Source: a virus. From it: DNA of 45,432 nucleotides. The stretch is taken from positions 1 through 45,432 of IMG/VR virus record IMGVR_UViG_3300025133_000205; one strand, 5' to 3'. Positions 32,860 through 41,570 of this stretch are shown in pieces. Each line of letters starts with the position of its first letter. The stretch's first letter is position 1. The translations under genes and the position numbers were made by a program. The notes under the pieces were generated by a model, which made no database searches, was not told where the DNA came from, and saw nothing but the letters and a program-made list of their open reading frames with translations.

Positions 32860-34965
32860 TTACCTTGTGGCGAATTTGATAGTACTATCTCCGCCAACTT
32901 TAGTTACGTCAACAACGTTATCAAACTTTTCTTTCAATGATTCATCATGGGTAATTACCAGAATCTTATACTTATCCTCTAGCGCTTTTATCACATTTAC
33001 GAAAAGAGTCTCAACTCCATAGCGATCTAGCGGAGAGTTTACTTCATCCAACAAGAGAAACTCTAGCGAGGAGCCTCCGTATCGACTGGACATATCGCTT
33101 AACCCAATCCTGAGAGCCAAGGAAATTCTAAATTTCTCACCACCACTTAGTGACTTAAAGTTTTGTAGATATCCATCCTTTTGGACCTTAAGATCTAACG
33201 TTTCTATTGTCGAAACTCCATCCGATCCTAATCGCTGTGTTTCGAGCACGATAGCTACTGGCTCATTACATATTGAGGCCAGAATTACATTTGATGTCTT
33301 TTCCAAGTCTTCTATGATTGTATCTAGCAGAACTGCTTGAATTCCGCTCTTTCCGAACATTCGTCCAAGCTTTTCAAAGACGGCTATTTTCTTCAGTTTC
33401 GCGGAAATATTCTTTTTGTCTTCTGATATCTTCTCAAAAGACTTTGCCAGATTACTTTCTCTTTCGAGAAGCCGCCCGATATTTATATCCTCTTTGGTTA
33501 TCTTTTCTGTAAGATCTTCTTTTTCTGCCTTCAGTGCCTTGATATGCTTTCGGAGCGTTTGAAAATCCTCATTCTTTATAGACTCAAGAAGGGTCTTGTT
33601 AGTCTTCAATCGACCTAAGGCTTTATCCCTAAGGCTCACTAGGTCGGCCAATTCAACATTATGCTTAACAATGTTATCGTTCACTATTGTTAACTTATAA
33701 TTCTCAGACTCAAGCCGATCCGTTGCCTTCGTGATCTCCTTGTTGTCTGCTTGGGTCTTCAGAAGACGATTCAGTTCTTTGTCTATTTTTACGATTTCTT
33801 CGGCAGCAATACCTCGTTTCTTTAAATATTCATCCTTCTTAGAGGTAATATCGGACTTTAGCGAATCATAAAGCTCCTGTCCAATTTCCTGCCGGCAAAC
33901 GTAACAATGATCGTGAGATATATTAATATCATTAAGATTTTTAATCAGCTCATCTGATGAACTTTTTTCAACCTTATTAGACGATAGCTCAGCTTTTAAA
34001 TCGCTAAGCTTATCTTCGCTAACTTCTACTATATTCTTACCACTTAAATAATTATTTAGCTTTTCAACTGTGCCCGAAAGCGGAACCTTCTCCAGCTCCA
34101 AGCCCTTAATCTTTTCGATATATGCCTTAATCTGTTTGGAAAGGCCAGCCTCTTTAGCCTTTAGTGTGGCTATCTCCTCTGTAGCTTTATCATAAGTATC
34201 CGTATCAAGGGATCGCTTTAAAGCTAAATACTTCTCCTCTAAAGAGGAAACATCGCTAATGCATGAGCCCTTTCGCTTGGTTAATGCTTCTGATTTTAAT
34301 TTGGATTCAGCAATTTCAAGCCTAACACCCTCAAGGCCCTTGTGGGTTTCGTCATACTCTTCAACTGATTTCTTAAGAACCTTGCACTCAAGAGTAATTT
34401 CCTTGGCCTTTTTTCTGGCCTCCTTTTCGTATTTATCCCACCTTGATATATCAACTATTGATTTTAAAATCTCTTTCTTCTTCGAAGCTTCCACTTCTGC
34501 AAACTCAGAAATATCATTTTGTCGGAAGTAGATAGAGTTTACAAAAGTCTTATGATCAAGCTTAATGATTTCTTCGATCTTCTTGTTCGTGCTACCAGAT
34601 GTAGAACAGGAAATATCTATCCAGTCCCCGGCTTTATCTAAATAGCTCAACTCAACAACAGAGCTTGATGTAATCCGATTTCTAGTTCTGTTTACTCGAT
34701 ATACTTTATCCTCATGTTTGAATTCGATAACTACAGCACAGGAGGCTTCGCCCCACCGAATTATATCGTCCATCATCATGGATCTAGATTTATTAAACAA
34801 GCCCCACAGAATAGCTTCAAAGACCACAGACTTTCCTGATCCATTACTCTTCGTGTAATCTCCTTCTGTGTTTCCAATCAGGAGGGCTGAGTCAAATTTT
34901 GAAAAATCAATCTCGCTCTCCTTGTGGGAGAAAAAGTTTTTTATTTTTAAATTAATTGGAATCAT
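32860..34965 (-). CDS. sbcC: SbcC/Rad50/gp46-like recombination ATPase
   Basis: A 701-residue SMC-like ATPase, partner of the SbcD nuclease, that processes DNA ends for recombination-dependent replication. Walker A GNTEGDYTKSNGSGKS is at 31-46. Two long coiled coils surround a zinc hook, C354-Y-V-C357. The signature LSGGEKFRISLALRIG and Walker B LEFLLLDEVNSPLD are in the C-terminal 100 residues. The length is intermediate between T4 gp46 (about 560) and E. coli SbcC (about 1050). The start overlaps the SbcD stop by ATGA, as expected for a subunit pair. Confidence 0.95.
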   Translation of the reverse strand: MIPINLKIKNFFSHKESEIDFSKFDSALLIGNTEGDYTKSNGSGKSVVFEAILWGLFNKSRSMMMDDIIRWGEASCAVVIEFKHEDKVYRVNRTRNRITSSSVVELSYLDKAGDWIDISCSTSGSTNKKIEEIIKLDHKTFVNSIYFRQNDISEFAEVEASKKKEILKSIVDISRWDKYEKEARKKAKEITLECKVLKKSVEEYDETHKGLEGVRLEIAESKLKSEALTKRKGSCISDVSSLEEKYLALKRSLDTDTYDKATEEIATLKAKEAGLSKQIKAYIEKIKGLELEKVPLSGTVEKLNNYLSGKNIVEVSEDKLSDLKAELSSNKVEKSSSDELIKNLNDINISHDHCYVCRQEIGQELYDSLKSDITSKKDEYLKKRGIAAEEIVKIDKELNRLLKTQADNKEITKATDRLESENYKLTIVNDNIVKHNVELADLVSLRDKALGRLKTNKTLLESIKNEDFQTLRKHIKALKAEKEDLTEKITKEDINIGRLLERESNLAKSFEKISEDKKNISAKLKKIAVFEKLGRMFGKSGIQAVLLDTIIEDLEKTSNVILASICNEPVAIVLETQRLGSDGVSTIETLDLKVQKDGYLQNFKSLSGGEKFRISLALRIGLSDMSSRYGGSSLEFLLLDEVNSPLDRYGVETLFVNVIKALEDKYKILVITHDESLKEKFDNVVDVTKVGGDSTIKFATR

Positions 34966-36131
34966 ATGCCTCCCATAATTGTTTTGGCTTCTTTCAACAA
35001 AATCTTTTTATATTCTTTGTCAATATCTTGTGATCCAGAAAACGCCTTAAACATAGAGTAATCATCTTTATATTTGGTAATTTCGATATCTCGAATGATT
35101 CGTTTCGCAGCTACTTCGACAATAACCTTTGAGACAAAGAACGCTCCATTATCATAAAGCTTTGTCTGTATGCTCTTCTTATCTACAGCCGGCAACACTT
35201 GCTCGTCTATGGCGACTCGAAACCTTACCACTTTCCCATTAATATCGAAAGCTCCAATCGCATCATCTAAGTTCTTTATAATCTGTGAAAAATCAGATCC
35301 AGTTAAATCATGAGACATATCCAGCAATCCTCTTACTGGTATTTTTCGGAACTTGGCACGCTTCCTGCTTATATCATAATCTACAAAGTACTTATCAACA
35401 TTGGCATCCCCAAAGTTTGACTTTTCCATTGAGCCAGTATATATGCAAACTGGAGAGCTTGTTCTTACGATTCGATGCTGATGAACATGGCCCATCATAG
35501 CTACATCACACCCCGTGAAGGCTAGCGGGTCAGCCATAACCTCTGCGCCGCCGTAGGCGTTGTAGCTTCCTTCGTAAAAGAAATTGTGCCCAACTGCAAC
35601 TATCGGGATATTTGGCTCGCAAGTTTTAACTAAAGACTGAACCTCAAGGTCATACTCCTTAGATTGTTCTAGGGTATTTTTGCCCTTGTACATGCGCTTA
35701 TCTCGATAAGGAAGCAGAAGTAGATTTACTTTTTCATCATCTTTGTTTGACACCTGTATAACATCTTGATTTAAAATCATTCTAACATTAGGATATTCAC
35801 AAGCCCCCAAAGATGAAATTGAGCTGATAAAGTTTTCTCCACTTCGTTTATAATCATGGTTGCCCATCAAAATAAATGACGCAATATTTGCATTTGATAG
35901 CCGCTTAAGCGCTCGATCTATAATTCCCATATGCTCAGGCTCGGGATCTCGAAACTCAAAAACATCACCAGTTTGAATGAAAATGTCAGCCTTTGTGTCG
36001 ATTACGTAATCAATTACGTAATTTAAACTCGCTTCGTAATCATCAACCCTTGTGTTGCCGCCAGTTCCGTTTGGCCTCCCTAGCCCAAACACAGCGCCCA
36101 TATGAACATCTCCACACACTATTACTCTCAT
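34962..36131 (-). CDS. sbcD: SbcD/Mre11/gp47-like nuclease
   Basis: A 389-residue calcineurin-like phosphoesterase with nuclease motifs in order: VIVCGDVHMG (about 3-12), IQTGDVFEFRDP (about 52), FILMGNHDYKRSG (about 87), VAVGHNFFYEG (about 170) and MMGHVHQHRI (about 205). These supply the two-metal site. The C-terminal 150 residues would bind SbcC. It starts at ATG 36131 inside the stop of the primase zinc-domain gene (ATGA) and ends in the SbcC start, so the three genes are coupled. Confidence 0.95.
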   Translation of the reverse strand: MRVIVCGDVHMGAVFGLGRPNGTGGNTRVDDYEASLNYVIDYVIDTKADIFIQTGDVFEFRDPEPEHMGIIDRALKRLSNANIASFILMGNHDYKRSGENFISSISSLGACEYPNVRMILNQDVIQVSNKDDEKVNLLLLPYRDKRMYKGKNTLEQSKEYDLEVQSLVKTCEPNIPIVAVGHNFFYEGSYNAYGGAEVMADPLAFTGCDVAMMGHVHQHRIVRTSSPVCIYTGSMEKSNFGDANVDKYFVDYDISRKRAKFRKIPVRGLLDMSHDLTGSDFSQIIKNLDDAIGAFDINGKVVRFRVAIDEQVLPAVDKKSIQTKLYDNGAFFVSKVIVEVAAKRIIRDIEITKYKDDYSMFKAFSGSQDIDKEYKKILLKEAKTIMGGI

Positions 36132-36667
36132 ACGCCTGGATACCTCCGCTTTAAAATCTGCTTTAATTTTTTCTGTACCTCTCTAGCGCCAATAACATCT
36201 TTACGATCTAGTAGGGTCAACTTTAAATCCATTTTTTTAATCAAAAGACCAATCCACTCTAGATCATCTTGATGATTTGTCTGCGCTTTTCTAATTTCAG
36301 TAGAGATTTCCAGCAAGACCGAGAAATTGTTTTGCTTATTTTCTGCGGCGCAAACCTTAACTTTGGATGGATCAACTACCTTTGACAGGTCTTCCAAGGC
36401 CTCCGAAAAGCTTTTCTCTGTGCAAAGCATGTAAAAATCTATAACGTTATTTGAGGCCCCACATCCAAAACAATAAAAATTATTATTGATATTATCAATA
36501 TATAGCGAACCAGTTCTCTCCAATCCAGACTTATGATCTACGGCAGGACACTTACACTTATGCGTAAAGTTGCCGCTGTTAGTCTCGATCATAGAGACTC
36601 CCTGACTACTTGCTATATCAGAAATCCTCAGAGAAGATAATATCTCTTTTTTAGAAAAACGTCTCAA
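36128..36667 (-). CDS. Separate DnaG-type zinc-binding domain protein
   Basis: A 179-residue protein whose first 90 residues match the CHC2 zinc-binding domain of DnaG: FTHKCKCPAVDHKSG (about 33-47), then FYCFGCGASNNVIDFYM (about 64-80). In cellular primases this module recognises the template trinucleotide and precedes the TOPRIM core, which here is in a distant gene (11467-12228). The C-terminal half is helical and unknown. The start codon is TTG 36667, overlapping the FtsK-like stop as TTGA. I infer the two act together as a split primase. Confidence 0.85.
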   Translation of the reverse strand: MRRFSKKEILSSLRISDIASSQGVSMIETNSGNFTHKCKCPAVDHKSGLERTGSLYIDNINNNFYCFGCGASNNVIDFYMLCTEKSFSEALEDLSKVVDPSKVKVCAAENKQNNFSVLLEISTEIRKAQTNHQDDLEWIGLLIKKMDLKLTLLDRKDVIGAREVQKKLKQILKRRYPGV

Positions 36668-37755
36668 AACAAAATCCTCTCCCAGAGTGGGCGTATCTTC
36701 CTTTTAACACCCAAGTTATCTAGCTCTGTATCAATGTCAATAATATTTGGGGCCCTAAATAATTTAGGCTCTGATAATGTTCCGTCCAAATATAGCCCAG
36801 TTCCAATATCAGATATCTTTTCTGCTCCACCGGTGTCCAATATAATCCTGCTATCTACTGCAGATGCAACTTTTAGAGCAATTCTTGCTGGAAAGTTTGC
36901 CTTCATTAAGCCGGATATAACGGTTGCTGACGGCCTCTGGGTCGCCAGAATTATAGATATACCTGCGGCACGGCCCTTCTGAGCCAACAAACATAGCTTC
37001 TTTTGTATCAACTTATCTTGCAAGGTTAGATCTGCCCACTCATCAATAACTAAGACAATTGGCTCCATAAATGTTTTTCGCTTTGCTTTCGCGTTATATT
37101 CCTTTGCACTTCTTGTTTTTGATCGCTGCAAGAAAACAAAACGCTCTTCCATTATTTTGGTGATATCTTCTATTATATCTGTAGCCTCTTCTGCTGAATG
37201 CACAATTCTCCTTACAGAGGAGACTCCCTTGTAGCAAGAGAACTCGACCATCTTTGGATCTATAAGGTAGATGATTGAGTCGCCACCAATTAGTGACAAT
37301 ATAAAGTTATGCAATAGCACGCTCTTCCCTGAGCCAGTAGTTCCCCCTATTAGAATGTTTGGCATCTTATTAAGATCTAAACTTATAGTGTTTCCGTGTG
37401 CGTCAACGCCGAGGGCCACAGGAACATAGTGCTCCCTATTTAAGGTCTGATACGTTTCTGCAAAGGATGGCGATGGAATCTGCCGAGTCTGTATATGAAG
37501 TCTATACACTCCGCTGTTCATTGCCGTAAAGCCAGTCGGATAAGAGTAAGCTCTGAGGGCAGTGCCCAAGTCCCTTAGAGAGCGATCTATCTTTAGAGAG
37601 CTCTCTCCCTGCTTTAATGATATATCATATATATCGATATATTCTTTTTCCTCTAAAAAAACGGAGTCAACCTTTATTTTAAACGCAGTAAGCAGGCTCT
37701 TTAAATTATCTTCTTTTGTTTTCTCGAAAATTTGGACCCGGTTCTCTTCCGACAT
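36664..37755 (-). CDS. FtsK/SpoIIIE-like DNA translocase ATPase
   Basis: A 363-residue motor ATPase. Walker A is ILIGGTTGSGKSVLLHNF (about 136-153), followed by IIYLIDPKMVEFSCY, Walker B EPIVLVIDEWADL (about 227) and the conserved ILATQRPSATVISGLMKANF (about 265). This order is diagnostic for FtsK/SpoIIIE. It lacks the membrane part and the DNA-reading gamma domain of bacterial FtsK. The terminase does packaging here, so this one may move or segregate DNA, clear replication intermediates or act in a conjugative-like step; the sequence does not say which. GGAGG precedes ATG 37755, which lies inside the upstream gene. Confidence 0.93.
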   Translation of the reverse strand: MSEENRVQIFEKTKEDNLKSLLTAFKIKVDSVFLEEKEYIDIYDISLKQGESSLKIDRSLRDLGTALRAYSYPTGFTAMNSGVYRLHIQTRQIPSPSFAETYQTLNREHYVPVALGVDAHGNTISLDLNKMPNILIGGTTGSGKSVLLHNFILSLIGGDSIIYLIDPKMVEFSCYKGVSSVRRIVHSAEEATDIIEDITKIMEERFVFLQRSKTRSAKEYNAKAKRKTFMEPIVLVIDEWADLTLQDKLIQKKLCLLAQKGRAAGISIILATQRPSATVISGLMKANFPARIALKVASAVDSRIILDTGGAEKISDIGTGLYLDGTLSEPKLFRAPNIIDIDTELDNLGVKRKIRPLWERILF

Positions 37756-37942
37756 TAATACTCTTAACCTCCTCTAGAATGTCCTGCAGCGCCGCACGAT
37801 ATCCTATACGTGCAATATAGGCACCGTCCTTTGTGGGGTCCAGAGAAAATTTGCTAGCCTCATCTTTCAGGAGTCTAATAATTTCATTATTCTTTGATAT
37901 CTTTTCAAGAATTAATGAGATTAATTTTTCCTTAGCTATCAT
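37706..37942 (-). CDS. Hypothetical small protein overlapping the FtsK-like gene
   Basis: A 78-residue, mostly helical protein (LISLILEKISKNNEIIRLLK, later YRAALQDILEEVKSI). It overlaps the FtsK-like gene by 50 bases and the upstream gene by 4. The overlap is long but same-strand, and GAGGAGG for the next gene lies within it. Function unknown. Confidence 0.6.
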   Translation of the reverse strand: MIAKEKLISLILEKISKNNEIIRLLKDEASKFSLDPTKDGAYIARIGYRAALQDILEEVKSINVGREPGPNFRENKRR

Positions 37943-38292
37943 TTCGCTCCCTGATTTTTCTTTACCCTATCAATTTCCCTCTTAAGCTCTCTTATCTCTA
38001 AGGCTAACTTAATATTATCATCTCTTAATTTTAGTGACGATCTTAGCGATAGAACTATAAGGCCAAAGATTCCCTCTCCTGGGTTTGCCTCATCTAGTGA
38101 ATCTGCTGCCACCAATAACCTATTCAAGGTAGATACAACATTTTTATGATATCCAGGTGTTTGATTATCAGGATGTGTCTTATCTGAAAGAAGCTTTTTG
38201 TAATCATTGAAGGCTGCCTCTGTATCGTTTCGTGCCTTCTCTTTTTTTGAATCTAAATATCGATTATTTGTAGGAACCCTTACATCAGACAT
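37939..38292 (-). CDS. Hypothetical small helical protein
   Basis: A 117-residue charged protein ending in a probable coiled coil (LALEIRELKREIDRVKKN). AAGGAGG precedes ATG 38292, which overlaps the previous gene. No family recognised; possibly an accessory of the FtsK/primase/SbcCD operon that follows. Confidence 0.65.
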   Translation of the reverse strand: MSDVRVPTNNRYLDSKKEKARNDTEAAFNDYKKLLSDKTHPDNQTPGYHKNVVSTLNRLLVAADSLDEANPGEGIFGLIVLSLRSSLKLRDDNIKLALEIRELKREIDRVKKNQGAK

Positions 38293-38614
38293 TAAAGCCC
38301 TCCTTTGATATCAGCATTATATATATGCCACATCTTTTGTGCATTCTTAGAAAAGCCTGTATTTCATGCAGTCCTTCTTCGCTTATAATACCGAATTGTC
38401 TGTATAAAAAATTTATTATATTAACACACTTGTTATGATCATTGCACGGAGCATCAAACAGATTACATGCATGCCCCAAAAAGTGGGAAGCCTTTTCTCT
38501 GGTTTCTTTTTTAACTTTTGATAGATCTACGATTGGGTTAACTATAGAATTGCAGCAAATAAATCCAGACTCTTCGACATGGCCGTTACAGCCAAATAAG
38601 ATCAAAACATCCAT
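38285..38614 (-). CDS. Hypothetical Cys-rich small protein
   Basis: A 109-residue protein with seven cysteines: FGC, ICCNS, HACNLFDAPCNDHNKC and HKRCG, plus a His-Asp-His group. It may bind metal. AGGAA precedes ATG 38614. No family recognised. It is the first gene after the fibre-like gene in transcription order, separated by an 87-base gap with no clear signal. Confidence 0.65.
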   Translation of the reverse strand: MDVLILFGCNGHVEESGFICCNSIVNPIVDLSKVKKETREKASHFLGHACNLFDAPCNDHNKCVNIINFLYRQFGIISEEGLHEIQAFLRMHKRCGIYIMLISKEGFNV

Positions 38615-38701
38615 TAATTTCCTATAGCCTTACGACTTATGCGGCAGAATCAAAACAATATAGCTAGGATTAATTGGCCGTTATGTCCAAACCCACAATG
38701 A

Positions 38702-40324
38702 TTACCAAGTCCATTCAATCTGACAGTATATAAGGTGTACGTCATCTTCATATTCATCTTCTTCGTGCTCGCCAATCCTTCCAATGCGAATATGAATATA
38801 TCCAGTGTTACTAGTTGCTAGCGCAACACTAGCGTGAGTAGCTATTCCGACCTTAAGATTCCCTACTATTAGCGTTTGGACGTTGTCTGCAGCCCAAGTA
38901 AACGAAAAGGGATCGCCCTGAACTTGAACATCAATTCCGCCGCTATCGCTATAAGACATTCCTGTAGCTATTTCCCCGTCGGGCTGGGAGCCCTCCCCTA
39001 CCCACGCCGTAGTTACTACAAAGCTAGCCGGATTAGCTCCGGATGCATTTTTCGGAACAGCAACAGGGAAAGACGCATAATAGGAACCGGAAGCAGGATA
39101 ATTTTTCGAAAGGGCACAAACATCGCCAGCTGCAGTTCCAGTGCCTGAGTATATTTTGTCATCTGACGGATTAGCCCCGTGAGAACATAAATTGTGTGGC
39201 ATAACCTGTGTCGCCGTTGTTGTCGGAACTCCAGATGGAGCACCTGCCGCTATCTTCACCGTGTCGGTCCCGGCAGTCGCTGTTAAAGTAATTCCTGCAC
39301 CAGCAGTTAAGTTGAGGGTATCTGTTGCACTATCCGCCTCAACGGGGCCTCCAGCGGCGGTTCCTCCGTCAGCGGCAACAGTTACTGTGGAAAATAAATT
39401 TTGTTCAGCGGGAGCCTGCGAAACAAACTCGCTTACTCCGTCATAAACCAGAACGTCACCAGAGCTCGGAGCAAGCGGGCTCGCAACTGTAACACCCTGA
39501 ATCTTTCGAGCATCCCACCAAGCAGCGTCATTAAGCGCTGTAATCCCTGCGGCGGTCTTGGCCAAAACTATATCGCCAGATACATCAATTTCAAGAGAGA
39601 ACTCAGATCCAGTTAATTCAATTCCTTGTCCATCAGCAGTATAAGCACCAATTGCAGCATCTGTATAGAAGTCTCCGTTAGCATCTATACCGAGCGGAGT
39701 TCCTCCAGATCCAGATGGAATTCCGGTAATTCTGATTGGCGGATTAACTGCGTCTACAATGTGCAAAGCCCTAACTGGAGTTACTGTTCCTATGCCTACT
39801 CGGCTAGTATCATAGTCGTAAACAAATCCGTTGTCGCCGCCGAACGCACCAGCATCATTAAACTGAACGTTCTTATCTGATCCACCAGCAGAGGAAGATA
39901 GGTCTAAGTAGTATTTCTTTTCACCGCTAACCGGGTTTTCTATGTATTCCGGTATGGCGAGATTAACCAATGGATCTCCAGATAGAAGCGCAGCAGCCCT
40001 TCTTGACGCCGGGGATCCATATACAAGATCAGAATAGCTTTGGATATTGACATGCTGAACTGCCGGAATTGTCCCGTTGTATCCTCCGAGGTTTGCGTGA
40101 GCCAACTGGCCTCGCACATGGCCTCCATCTGTTAAAAGGACTTTAGAGGAGCGTCCGTTCGCGTGCGTGCCATCGTGTACGTGTCCAGCGACAAGTGGGT
40201 GAAACGCATCAACGACTGTATTATATCCGTATTCTCCGCCGTACAAACGGTTCATTACATCCGCCGTGACAATTGTCACGGCGGATGTATATCTAGTTAA
40301 TTGAGTGTCGGTATCGTTGGCCAT
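38702..40324 (-). CDS. Tail fibre or surface-adhesin-like virion protein
   Basis: A 540-residue Gly/Ala/Thr/Ser-rich protein typical of phage fibres. The segment SRVGIGTVTPVRALHIVD (about 178-195) is the VGIGTxxPxxxLH motif seen in many fibres and adhesins. It is followed by low-complexity repeats such as TLNLTAGAGITLTATAGTDT. The N-terminal HVHDGTHANGRSSKVLLTDG resembles virion-attachment regions. The C-terminus is a compact strand-rich domain ending CQIEWTW. No chaperone domain is seen. GC content is higher than in neighbouring genes, perhaps reflecting horizontal exchange of receptor-binding genes. A perfect palindrome lies within codons 12-23. Confidence 0.8.
   Translation of the reverse strand: MANDTDTQLTRYTSAVTIVTADVMNRLYGGEYGYNTVVDAFHPLVAGHVHDGTHANGRSSKVLLTDGGHVRGQLAHANLGGYNGTIPAVQHVNIQSYSDLVYGSPASRRAAALLSGDPLVNLAIPEYIENPVSGEKKYYLDLSSSAGGSDKNVQFNDAGAFGGDNGFVYDYDTSRVGIGTVTPVRALHIVDAVNPPIRITGIPSGSGGTPLGIDANGDFYTDAAIGAYTADGQGIELTGSEFSLEIDVSGDIVLAKTAAGITALNDAAWWDARKIQGVTVASPLAPSSGDVLVYDGVSEFVSQAPAEQNLFSTVTVAADGGTAAGGPVEADSATDTLNLTAGAGITLTATAGTDTVKIAAGAPSGVPTTTATQVMPHNLCSHGANPSDDKIYSGTGTAAGDVCALSKNYPASGSYYASFPVAVPKNASGANPASFVVTTAWVGEGSQPDGEIATGMSYSDSGGIDVQVQGDPFSFTWAADNVQTLIVGNLKVGIATHASVALATSNTGYIHIRIGRIGEHEEDEYEDDVHLIYCQIEWTW
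40256..40289. repeat. Perfect 34-bp palindrome inside the fibre-like gene
   Basis: The two 17-base arms (one is TACATCCGCCGTGACAA) are exact reverse complements with no spacer. It starts about 35 bases into the coding sequence. A GC-rich hairpin of this length would form readily in mRNA or single-stranded DNA, yet the codons still read a normal peptide (TSAVTIVTADV). Confidence 0.95.
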
Positions 40325-40355
40325 TTAAGATAGGCTCCCATAAATATTCGCCATT

Positions 40356-40640
40356 TTATTTGATATTCTTAAAATGCTTTTTAATTTTATCACTAACCTT
40401 AAACTTCACTGATTGATAAGTGTCCAACACCATTTCTTCTTGAGTTTTTGGGTTTCTAACTGGCCGCGCGGCGTGAGTATATAGGTAGTACTTTCCGAAT
40501 CCAACAACTGATACTTCTCCGTCTTCCTCTAGGCCCTCTAAGATCGAGGCGATTGTTGCATCCAACACTTGGTATGCCTCCTTCTGAGAGAGTAGAGTCT
40601 TCGAAGCAATTCTTTTTGCCAATTCTTTCTTGTTTATCAT
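40356..40640 (-). CDS. hup: HU/IHF-family DNA-binding protein
   Basis: A 94-residue histone-like protein. It begins INKKELAKRIASKTLLSQKE and has the family core EVSVVGFGKYYLYTHAARPV followed by RNPKTQEEM, including the Pro-containing arm that inserts into the minor groove. Size matches HU. It would bend or condense phage DNA, or assist replication and packaging. AGGA lies 16 bases before the start, so the ribosome site is weak. The gap upstream has a TATAGATATAAC element and a short inverted repeat AACAC/GTGTT. Confidence 0.92.
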   Translation of the reverse strand: MINKKELAKRIASKTLLSQKEAYQVLDATIASILEGLEEDGEVSVVGFGKYYLYTHAARPVRNPKTQEEMVLDTYQSVKFKVSDKIKKHFKNIK

Positions 40641-40712
40641 AAGTTCAACTTGTCCTCACGCACGCATGAACACGTGTGTTATATCTATAAGGCTATAATT
40701 ATTAATAGTAAA

Positions 40713-40916
40713 TCAAAGTATATCGTTATCAAATTTCCCATAAAATTTTCTGGACTTATCTAGGTCTGCGTCCAATTCTTTTGGCTTCTGTGCATAATAA
40801 TTATAAACATCAATTAAATCATTTTCATCCATGCTCTTGGTATCAATACCATAATTTTGATATATTTCATTTACCTTCTCTTCAAATTTCGTCAACCCTC
40901 CGTCTCTATATAACAT
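40713..40916 (-). CDS. Hypothetical small acidic protein
   Basis: A 67-residue acidic protein (FEEKVNEIYQNYGIDTKSMD, later YAQKPKELDADLDKSRKFYG). It contains no recognised motif. It lies between the HNH endonuclease and the HU-like gene. Its composition and frame are consistent with a real small phage gene. Confidence 0.6.
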   Translation of the reverse strand: MLYRDGGLTKFEEKVNEIYQNYGIDTKSMDENDLIDVYNYYAQKPKELDADLDKSRKFYGKFDNDIL

Positions 40917-40930
40917 AATTCAAAAGTCCA

Positions 40931-41302
40931 TTATTTTTTATCTGCTTTTTTGATAATTTGCCTACAGATTTTCAGCATATCATTTACCGGCATTTTAAGC
41001 TTAAATGAGTTTATGCAATATGCACACCAAACAACATTCCCATCTATATATCCTTTCTCTGGATCAATACAGTCTAATGACATTTTCAGTGGATCATGTA
41101 CATGATTCCCATTAACTTTCACTATATTAAGTTCTATATCAGAGTAGAAGCATCGTCCGTCTTGCTTGACGAACAGATCTTCTATATACTCTCTTGTAAT
41201 GGTGAATGGCAGCTGCCTTTTGGAGGCTCGCTTTCTTGCACTTCTTAGTGAGGATCCGAACATTACGCCGGGATACTCTATACATTTTTCTCTCCACTTC
41301 AA
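40931..41302 (-). CDS. HNH endonuclease-like protein
   Basis: A 123-residue protein of the HNH type. After FTITREYIEDLFVKQDGRCF (about 34-53) comes YSDIELN, then MSLDCIDPEKGYIDGNVVWC (about 74-93) and CINSFK. This matches the common phage HNH pattern S-L-D-R-I-D...GY...GNVVW...N..K, with Cys in place of Arg. The start is TTG 41302 with AAGGGGG upstream. It may be a free-standing homing endonuclease or serve DNA processing. No intron or intein is evident in its immediate neighbours. Confidence 0.82.
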   Translation of the reverse strand: MKWREKCIEYPGVMFGSSLRSARKRASKRQLPFTITREYIEDLFVKQDGRCFYSDIELNIVKVNGNHVHDPLKMSLDCIDPEKGYIDGNVVWCAYCINSFKLKMPVNDMLKICRQIIKKADKK

Positions 41303-41311
41303 AATGCCCCC

Positions 41312-41569
41312 TTATTCCTCTCCCAATGGCTTGTTAAACACATTGACCATGACATGAAGGCCCTTTTTCGCCGCAGTAGCTTTAATCACAGTTCTTAGCG
41401 CTGCAGCAATTCTTCCCTGCTTTCCAATGACCTTCCCAACATCATCCCTTCCAATTCTAACTTCCAGAAGGAAGCCTTTATCGGATTCGGTCTGAGTTAC
41501 TTGAACCGAGGTTTCGTCATCAACAATATTTCTGACCATTTCGGTCAACAAAGACTTAATCTCTAACAT
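41312..41569 (-). CDS. khpA: KhpA-like KH-domain RNA-binding protein
   Basis: An 85-residue single KH domain. The GXXG-containing core VGKVIGKQGRIAAALRTVIK (about 43-62) and overall size match bacterial KhpA (YlqC/RemA-type), a small RNA-binding protein that pairs with KhpB. A phage copy is uncommon and hints at control of RNA. AAGGAG precedes ATG 41569 and overlaps the end of the Hsp20 gene. Confidence 0.9.
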   Translation of the reverse strand: MLEIKSLLTEMVRNIVDDETSVQVTQTESDKGFLLEVRIGRDDVGKVIGKQGRIAAALRTVIKATAAKKGLHVMVNVFNKPLGEE

Positions 41570-41570
41570 T

